NCBI GenBank assembly: GCA_963658695.1
Contig: CAVKRN010000031.1
Span: forward strand, 1-23,096
From: CAG-791 sp963658695
Lineage (GTDB): Bacteria > Bacillota > Clostridia > Lachnospirales > Lachnospiraceae
Length of the DNA stretch: 23,096 nt
Reading direction: 5' to 3'
Of this stretch, positions 1-7,300 are shown in pieces (positions within the stretch are counted from its first letter, which is position 1; the number at the start of each line of letters is the position of its first letter). Position numbers and translations under genes: made by a program. Below the pieces are notes generated by a model that did not search any database, had not been told where the DNA came from, and saw only the letters and a program-made list of their open reading frames with translations.

Positions 1-79
1 AGGGAAAAATGCCATCGGGCACTCTCGAGTATCGAAATCAAGGTGGGTGCTGAATAGTTATCTCAATACGTAAATCAGC

Positions 80-113
80 AAGGGGCACAGTGAGTCATCT
101 CACTGTGCCCCTT
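80..113 (-). terminator. Perfect 15-bp stem-loop downstream of the giant pilin gene
   Basis: The arms AAGGGGCACAGTGAG and CTCACTGTGCCCCTT are perfectly complementary around a TCAT loop. The hairpin sits about 45 bases past the stop codon of the giant prepilin, where a transcription terminator is expected. The T-run on the minus-strand side is weak (CTTGCTGATTT). On the plus side a T-run comes later (ACTTTTT), so it could work in both directions or belong to a gene left of the window. Confidence 0.6.
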
Positions 114-159
114 GTACATTACTTTTTGGAATAATTGGTCCAACTTTTCATGCCACGTG

Positions 160-3100
160 CTATTCGGTGTCTGTTTCTGTACCATACTCACCGGTAGCTT
201 CCACAGTACCAGCCGTGCCAGAAGCAGAAGTCGTATCCGACACCGTTTCTGTGGTTGCCGATGTCCCGGCGCTTGACGAACTACCTGCTTGATCCGCAGG
301 GATTGTATCCAACACCGTTTCCGTGGTTGCCGACGTCACGGCATTTGACGAGTTGTCAGCTTGGTCCGCAGATGCCGTATCGGATACCTTTTCTGCAGAT
401 GCTGAAGTTCCGGCAACGGATGAACCATCCGCTTTGTCTACTGATGCTGAATCATTCTTGGTGCTCGCTGCATCGCTCTGCGTCGTCACCACGCTTACGG
501 AGGCGGAAGCGGTAGTTTCATCCATCTTCTCCGCATCCAGAACAATACCGCTCTCATCCATCCGAAGGGTTCCCGCCTTCGCCTTGGCAATCGTGTCATC
601 ATCCGGCACCCAAACGGCCGCCAGCGTGACATCCTGTGTCACAGTGATCACCGCATCCGGCGCATAATGATAGGACTTAGTTCCCTTCTCCAGCTCATAC
701 ACGGTTCCGCCCTGCTGCGTCTGGCTCTCCGACTTCTCTGCCGATCCGGTTCCCGCCTGTTCCGAAGAACCGGTAACCGAAGATCCCGTTTCGGAAGAAA
801 TCGTTCCTTCCTGATCCGATGCCCCAGTTGCTGCCGCGTCCCCGGAAGTCTTATTAATCTTCGTCACAACGTCGGAAACAACCGTCTTCTGCGTCTGATC
901 TGCCAGCTCCGAGGGTGAAGTTATCAGCCATCCCAGAAGCTTCCATCCCTTCCGTGTCGGTTTGAACTGTGACAAATCAAGCTCTGTCGCCCCAGTCTCC
1001 TCTTCCCCGGATTCCTCCGGTTCCAAGGTAAGCACCAATTCACTGACTACAGCATTTGTTCCTGCTGCCTCTTCATCTGCAGACATTGCATCCACATCCT
1101 CCAAGGCTGCCAGACTGATGGCATTCGCTTCCGACTCTTCACCGGCAGATACCGCCTTTCCGGCCGCAACGGATTCCTCCGAGAAAATACCGGCTCCCGC
1201 GGTAAGGCTTACCGAATAAGCGCTTCTTGTCTTCCCGCCACTCCATTGTGTCTGCCAATTCAAATACCAGTCACCGTAATTTGTGATCGTGATTTTTCCT
1301 GTTTCTGTTTCCGCGAATTTTACCGGGAAAGGATAGTCTCCTGTCACATTCGAGCTGTATGCAACTGTAGCCCCCTTGTCTGTTCCCAGTTCCGCCGTCT
1401 TGGTCTTTAGTTCATCTCCGGTCACAAATGTGATTCCTTCCGCTTCTGAATACTTAGAATCCAATCCGGAGCACTTCAGTGCGTAACAATTCGTAAACGT
1501 TCCGTTGGCGTCCTTTGCAAACAGTTTATAGTTGCTTGCGTTTGACGTCCCCGCCGTATCCACACTATAGATGGCGGCATAGGAATTGGAGATCTTAGAT
1601 CCCGTATCACAGGACCAGACAAAGCCTGCCTCCTTCCCTATTCCGGAGTAGCTACCTTCCTTGATTCCTTCGAATGCTCCCAGCGAATGGCAATACTCGA
1701 TCGTCCCGCTGTTTTCATATACGAAGCCAGCAGCAGTCATGTCTTTATTATTGTAGACCTGAATGATATTCGCATAGCTGTTTCGAATGGTTCCTGTGTT
1801 GTTGTAGACAAATCCGCCAATCTTCTGCCCCTGCACCTGACCGGTGAAGCTGCAGGCCACAATGGTAGATGTTTCATCGTTTAGCAAAGCAAAGCCTGCA
1901 CTGGTTTCAATACTGGGATTTCCCATACTGGACGTCATACTCGGTGATTTAATATTCCAGTTTTTACTCTGGGTTCCATAGACGTAGCACTGGCTGATCG
2001 TAGCACCGCCTGTATTCTCGCCAACAAAGCCGCATTTCTTCGCAACTACATCCTCCACAACACAATTCTTAATGATCGCGTTGCCACCGGTTGCCGCAGA
2101 GGATCCTCCTTCTGAATTCACCTGATTGTATCCAACGAATCCACAGCCTACGACGCCTTGAACGTCATCCTTCACCCATTTACTGTTCTTCACCGCACAA
2201 CCGCCAATGGTGGCATTAATCGCAACGGTGATCTTCTGCGTGCTTTCCTCCTTTGTTTTCCACCCTTTTTCTGCAATGAGTGCATCCGAAGCCTTCTTGT
2301 ATCCGCTCCGATCGGATTGCCATTTGTCCATTCCAATCCAGTACTGGTATTCGGTTTCCTTCTCCGGTGTCTCAACAGAAGTCGACACATTATACTCCGC
2401 AAAACCGGAAGCGCCGATATTGTGATAGCCTTCCACACTGGAATTCGTAATGGATCCGCCTTTATTGCGCCATACCAGCCCCGCACCGCCGATTCCTGTG
2501 CCATCGTTTTTGGTATTTACAACGTGGCAGTTATCTATAATACCGGTCTGAATTTTTACTTGTTTCTGATACGTGTACGTGATGGCGTATCTATAGACAT
2601 TTTTATACGCATCACCATCAACCATATTGGTCACATATTCGCCACCCGTTCCGGTTGCCGGCTCTGCTGTCGTTTTCTGCAGAACGTTCTTGGTCACATC
2701 GCCGTTCTGATATACCAGTCCCGCACTTCCAAGCTTGGAATTCTGCACCGTGATATCTGAGAGTGTTCCATAGTTGTATTCCACAAACTCATTCTTACCA
2801 TGCGAGATATCACCACTGATGTCCTTTGTTGCTGAGTAGGATGCACTTTCCAGGACAAGAGACTTGATCGTCCCCGTTGATGTCACATAATTCGCAAAAT
2901 CCTTACCGTTAAGATACTGCAGCTGCACTGTCGTTTCCGGATTACCATACTTGCGGCCAAAATACGTTCCATCCATATATTGGAAGTTCACTTCGCTTGT
3001 ACTTTCCAGCTGAATATCCATATCCTGCCGGATTTTCAAACGTGTCTTGCAATTCTCAGCGGTAGATAAATCACTTGTACTAAGGTAACTGAAGCGTTTT

Positions 3101-4338
3101 TCGCTTTCTTTATCGAATGCCTTTTTCAGATCCTCTGATCCTGTCACCGAGGAAAACGCCTGTCTGTCCCACTTGGATAGATTCTCCAGCTGGCTCAAAG
3201 ATCGCACGCGGTAATCATGATCATCCGCGCCGTCCTTCGTTGTTACAAAGGTAGTCTTCAGTGCCTTTTCACTTGTCGTCTCACCCCCGGAAGCCTTTGC
3301 TGCCTTCACCGTATCTGCAAAAAACGGCTGGAAGGAGAATCGCNNNNNNNNNNCATCCGTACCGTCCTTCGTTGTTACAAAGGTAGTCTTCAGTGCCTTT
3401 TCACTTACCTTTTCTTTTGTCGTCTCGCCCCCAGAAGCCTTTGCTGCCTTCACCGTATCTGCAAAAAACGGCTGGAAGGAGAATCGCGCCGTCGGAATGC
3501 TCCCCTTACCGGAATAGACGGTGATCCCGACTCCCTCGCTCTCCTGCGTCAATGTCTGCCAGGCTGCAAAGCGCCTTGCCGTATCCGGTTCGTTATAGCT
3601 CAGGTATTTATCCAACTGGAAAACATACGCCTTGTCCACTGAACTATTGTCCGTTGTATTCTTCGGTAAGCCTTCCAGATCTTTCAGCGCATTCAGTAAG
3701 TCTGTATTATTCGCTTCCTTGAAAATCTCCGTTTTCCCCGTTGTCTTCGTGGTATTTACATCGGTAGGAGATGAAATAGCGCCTGTATTATCGGCACGGC
3801 TAAATGTCCCCCATGCACTGTTTTTACCTGTAACCAGAACGTAGCCGCTCTTCGTTACAGTCTTCCCGCCTGCTGCCAGAAGTCCCTTCTCCAAACCATC
3901 TCCGGATGTCGAGACCTCCGTATAATCCACACCGTTCTGGGTGGTAAATCCGTGGAAATAATACACTTCGCCCACCTTTTCGTAATACAAAAGGCTGTAG
4001 TGATCCTGCGTCTGATAGGACCAGTCACCATAGGCTGTCTGCGTGTTCCCCAGCGGCATCGGGTACGGATACACCTGATGCGCATCATCGTTCGTCATGT
4101 ACTTGTAATACCCGGCAGTGTGCGCCGAATCCGTGTATGCGTCATCGCCATAGAGCTTCGATTCCTTCAACTCCTGATAGGACACTCCCGTTGCCTTACC
4201 GGTGTAGTCCTTCAGCTCCATGCTTTCCGCCGTGACAGCACATTCTGTCAGGTAGTAATTGGTCTCAACCGTGCCGTTTGTGTATTCCTTATAGAATGGA
4301 TACCACGTCTTCGCATCAATGTCACAGAAGGCCTTCAT
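160..4338 (-). CDS. Giant type IV prepilin, C-terminal part (GLUG modules, InlB-like domain, Ser/Thr tail), frameshifted from its N-terminal half
   Basis: This is the continuation, in another frame, of the giant prepilin that starts at 9841. It has no leader of its own. ATG 4338 is only the first Met after the frame change, and the frame upstream of it overlaps the N-terminal half. From the N-terminus, the end of GLUG block 2 leads into a YPYPMP/YGDW boundary (about 4020-4075). An aromatic-rich domain follows (LLYYEK, YYFHGF), then a QPFFAD motif near 3470 and a QLENL / DMDIQ segment (about 3215-3015), the usual head of a GLUG region. GLUG block 3 (about 2750-1450) has units such as GFVYENSGTIEYCHSLG and GFVGENTGGATISQCYV. 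A third YPFP/YGDW boundary lies near 1340-1270. An InlB/Flg_new-like domain (RKGWKLLGWL ... TLAAVW, about 980-600) is split by a Ser/Thr/Gly-rich insert. The tail is Ser/Thr/Ala/Asp rich and ends at TAG 160. There is no LPXTG motif or C-terminal membrane anchor, so attachment must come from the N-terminal pilin helix. The role as a tip or surface adhesin is inferred. The ten Ns at 3344 lie in this part. Confidence 0.8.
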   Translation of the reverse strand: MKAFCDIDAKTWYPFYKEYTNGTVETNYYLTECAVTAESMELKDYTGKATGVSYQELKESKLYGDDAYTDSAHTAGYYKYMTNDDAHQVYPYPMPLGNTQTAYGDWSYQTQDHYSLLYYEKVGEVYYFHGFTTQNGVDYTEVSTSGDGLEKGLLAAGGKTVTKSGYVLVTGKNSAWGTFSRADNTGAISSPTDVNTTKTTGKTEIFKEANNTDLLNALKDLEGLPKNTTDNSSVDKAYVFQLDKYLSYNEPDTARRFAAWQTLTQESEGVGITVYSGKGSIPTARFSFQPFFADTVKAAKASGGETTKEKVSEKALKTTFVTTKDGTDXXXXRFSFQPFFADTVKAAKASGGETTSEKALKTTFVTTKDGADDHDYRVRSLSQLENLSKWDRQAFSSVTGSEDLKKAFDKESEKRFSYLSTSDLSTAENCKTRLKIRQDMDIQLESTSEVNFQYMDGTYFGRKYGNPETTVQLQYLNGKDFANYVTSTGTIKSLVLESASYSATKDISGDISHGKNEFVEYNYGTLSDITVQNSKLGSAGLVYQNGDVTKNVLQKTTAEPATGTGGEYVTNMVDGDAYKNVYRYAITYTYQKQVKIQTGIIDNCHVVNTKNDGTGIGGAGLVWRNKGGSITNSSVEGYHNIGASGFAEYNVSTSVETPEKETEYQYWIGMDKWQSDRSGYKKASDALIAEKGWKTKEESTQKITVAINATIGGCAVKNSKWVKDDVQGVVGCGFVGYNQVNSEGGSSAATGGNAIIKNCVVEDVVAKKCGFVGENTGGATISQCYVYGTQSKNWNIKSPSMTSSMGNPSIETSAGFALLNDETSTIVACSFTGQVQGQKIGGFVYNNTGTIRNSYANIIQVYNNKDMTAAGFVYENSGTIEYCHSLGAFEGIKEGSYSGIGKEAGFVWSCDTGSKISNSYAAIYSVDTAGTSNASNYKLFAKDANGTFTNCYALKCSGLDSKYSEAEGITFVTGDELKTKTAELGTDKGATVAYSSNVTGDYPFPVKFAETETGKITITNYGDWYLNWQTQWSGGKTRSAYSVSLTAGAGIFSEESVAAGKAVSAGEESEANAISLAALEDVDAMSADEEAAGTNAVVSELVLTLEPEESGEEETGATELDLSQFKPTRKGWKLLGWLITSPSELADQTQKTVVSDVVTKINKTSGDAAATGASDQEGTISSETGSSVTGSSEQAGTGSAEKSESQTQQGGTVYELEKGTKSYHYAPDAVITVTQDVTLAAVWVPDDDTIAKAKAGTLRMDESGIVLDAEKMDETTASASVSVVTTQSDAASTKNDSASVDKADGSSVAGTSASAEKVSDTASADQADNSSNAVTSATTETVLDTIPADQAGSSSSAGTSATTETVSDTTSASGTAGTVEATGEYGTETDTE
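241..456 (-). repeat. 72-bp tandem repeat encoding the Ser/Thr/Ala/Asp-rich tail
   Basis: Units begin at about 241, 313 and 385. The first two are clearly alike: CACCGTTTCTGTGGTTGCCG against CACCGTTTCCGTGGTTGCCG, 72 bases apart. The third is diverged. Each encodes about 24 residues of the SATTETV...DQA...SS type, likely a flexible and possibly glycosylated stalk. Copy number may vary between strains. Confidence 0.7.
3222..3487. repeat. Scaffold gap (10 N at 3344-3353) flanked by two near-identical copies of the same 122/134-base sequence
   Basis: Bases 3222-3343 and 3354-3487 are the same sequence apart from a 12-base insertion (ACCTTTTCTTTT, encoding KEKV on the minus strand) and about four substitutions. 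Copy plus gap is 132 bases (44 codons), so removing one copy keeps the reading frame. This is what an unmerged contig overlap looks like, with the two ends coming from slightly different strains. A true tandem duplication is the less likely alternative. Confidence 0.75.
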
Positions 4339-7300
4339 AGCATTTGGAAATCTTGCCGTTTGTAATCGTCTGAACAAATCCGCTGGCCGTCTGGGCACTT
4401 TCCATTCTTCCCAGTGCATGACTATTTTTTATTTCCGTACTGTCAGCATCAATCTGCCCCGCGAAACCGCTGGCGTTTTCGCCGGCATTTATCACTACAT
4501 TCGCGTAGCACGCATCCACTGTCAGCCCGTTTCCGGCAGTTCCTATAAATCCGGATACATCCTTGCTGCCGTACACCACTCCCGCTACATAACAATTCTT
4601 AATGCTCTTTTTCGATACTTTCTGTTCCTGTACAAAGCCGGCAACATTGTCCGAACTTTGTGATCCTCCCGGTGCAATTCCGATGGAAACATAATCGTAG
4701 GTGCCATGTTCCTTTTCCATGGGCTTGTAGTAACCAGCATCGCGAGTCTCGTTATATAGCGACGGATCTGCATATATGCCGCAGTCCTCAAGGTCACTGC
4801 CGTTGGATGTGATGAAACCATCTCCCCAAATTGTCGCGTTGATAAGATAGCACCGCTTTATCGTACCGCCATTCGTACTATTCTTGATAAATCCGGTTCC
4901 GTAAATGGACGCATTAATGATCTTGCAGTCCGCTACGGTTCCTCCTTCCATCTGTCCGGCAAACCCTGCATCTGTCAGCTGATTATAGTCAGTACCTTTC
5001 CCGAACTGTGCATCGGTAATCGTGATGCCATGCACGCTTGCTTTTTCTCCGGATATCTTCCCCAGAAAATGCTCGGCCTTAATATTGGTAACCTGCAGAT
5101 TGCAGAGCTCACCATATACCGTTGTAACAAATGTGCTGCGCAGACCATCCAAGACATAATAATCGTTTGTCTCTTTCGTCTCCGGCCGAAGTGTGCTGCG
5201 ATACACGGCATTAGCCCAACCGATCTGATTCAAGGTCGGCGATTGATAGGCATCTGCCTGCGCATCCGTTATAGGATTCCCATCCTTATAAAATGTCACC
5301 TTTGAATGGTCAAAGGTAATATCCAACTGCTGCTCAATAACACGGTGAACACTCGACTGTGTCAGGAAACCTGTATTATTGGAGGCATCTTCGTATGCGA
5401 AGAAATACTTCAGCTGGTCCGCACTGCGAATGATCCCCTGCGCGGTATCCGACTTCAATGATACCGACTTCGATACAGTCTGAAGCATGCCCTTTTCTGC
5501 CGGCTCTAGCGCATCTGCAAAAAACGGAATGTAGGTGAAGGCAGCAATGGAGGGCTGCTGTGTATTGTTCTTGATTTCGCGGATGGCCAGCAAAATGCCA
5601 AAGTTGTTTCCGTTTGGCGCAAACATCCAAGCCTTATCTTTGAGATCATTCATGGAAAAGGTTACATCATATGCGGTATATCCATTCAGCGCTGCAGCGC
5701 TCTCGTTGCTTAAAGGATATTTGACAAAATCTGTGATCTTCTTGCTGACCTGTCCCCACGTCTCTGTATCATTTTTTCCATCTTGGGATCCCGCTGCAAG
5801 GCAGACATACCGGTCCTTTTCTTCCCCGTCCTTTACCAGCAGCAGATATCCGCTTTCCGCAACATAATGATCTTTTGCAGTCACAAAATCCTCAGTGCTG
5901 CGGATTTCCTTATAAGACGCCGTCTTGGCATTCTCTCCGCTCTGGAGCATATACCCATGATAATAGAAGGTCGTGTCCAGGCTATTTTTGGTGCCATCCC
6001 AGATGCGCTCATAATAAATGAGTCCAAAGTCATCTTCTGCAGACTGCTCCGGCACCTCCCAGTCGCCGATCTGCGCGTACTTGGCCGAATCCCGGTCGGC
6101 CGACTCTATTTTGGCTCCAGTTACCGGATGATAGTAAAACCGTGCAAAAGCCGTAGTAACCGTGCGGAAGGGATATTTCGTTGCAATCTCTGCGTAATGG
6201 GCCTCTTCGCTGGCAGCAGAGGAATCGTAATAGTAGGCCTTCTGCGTCGTATCTACACCCTTTTTCAGAGAGCAATCCGATGCATAGTAATCCGCATCCG
6301 TGAGTGTGCTTTCCGGAATCAGCGTATCCCGGTTGGAATCGGTAACTGCTGTATCATTCACCGTTCCGACCGCTTCCTGCGGCGCACCGTTCATTCCCTT
6401 CAGATAATAGTTGTCTCCGCTTCCTTCCTTCGACAGACTTCCCAACTTGCCGGCATAATAGCCAAAATGCGCTGTATCTACGTTCTGCTCGCCATTTGTT
6501 CCGCCAGTTCCGGCGCTTCCATTGGTACCGGATGTACTGCTATCTGCAGCCATGCTTGTATCGGTCGCTGCCATAGCGCCTTCTAGATAAACACGGCCGG
6601 TGCAGTAGGTTTTCCTAGCTGTAAGGCTATTTGCCTCGCCAACCAGACCACCCGCGTAGCCGTTGTTCGAAGCAATGGCTACGGAGCTGGTCGAATAGGA
6701 ATCCTTGATGGTAAGTGTTCCTGTGGCCTTTCCCACCAGACCGCCGGCTGCACCGTTTCCGGCTGCAAGGTAGACATTGTATCGTCCCTGGACATAGCCG
6801 TCACCGGAAGCGGTATCGTCCGGCTGGCCGGCTGCATCCTGGTAGACCGGATTTTCGTTTGTATTCGCCGTGCGGCCGCCGGAATAGCTGTTTGCAATCG
6901 TTGTTGTTCCGGAAGCGCTGCCGATCAGGCCACCCGCGCCGTCACTGCTGCTGGTGCCGCTCGGATTTCCGCCGTTTCCTTCCGAGCGCACGTAGAGCGA
7001 CACAGTGCTGCTCTGGATAGTAGTGGTGGCTTCGTCCTTTCCGATCAGGCCGCCCGCACTGCTGCCGGACCACACCTGATCTCTGGATCCGGAGCCGGAA
7101 ACCGCCGTATCCGAAACCGTCACCTCCGCAGCACTTCCCGTGCTGCCAATCAGACCGCCCGCGCAGCCCTTTTTCGCCGTGATGCGAATACCATAGGCCT
7201 TGTCCGTTCCCGACATCGTCTGCCCTGCTTCGCCACAGTCGCTGTCTGCCTTATCCGTCAGAATGGTGAGACCGTTTATGCCGGTCTTCCCGCCATTTAC

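Noticed and set aside
241..456. CRISPR array
   Set aside because: The 72-base periodicity is continuous coding sequence with no unique spacers.
2158..2760. A 200-residue plus-strand open frame inside the giant pilin gene, with many others like it (for example 5783-6586, 11850-12809, 13794-14969)
   Set aside because: They lie antisense to well-supported genes, have no ribosome binding sites or recognisable motifs, and their Arg/Cys/His-rich composition is that of reverse-complement shadows.
4322..4341. Programmed ribosomal frameshifting to join the two halves of the giant prepilin
   Set aside because: The change needed is +1, but the stop context (GGC CTT CTG TGA C) lacks a slippery codon directly before the stop, as in prfB, and there is no upstream Shine-Dalgarno-like stimulator at the expected place. 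An indel is simpler.
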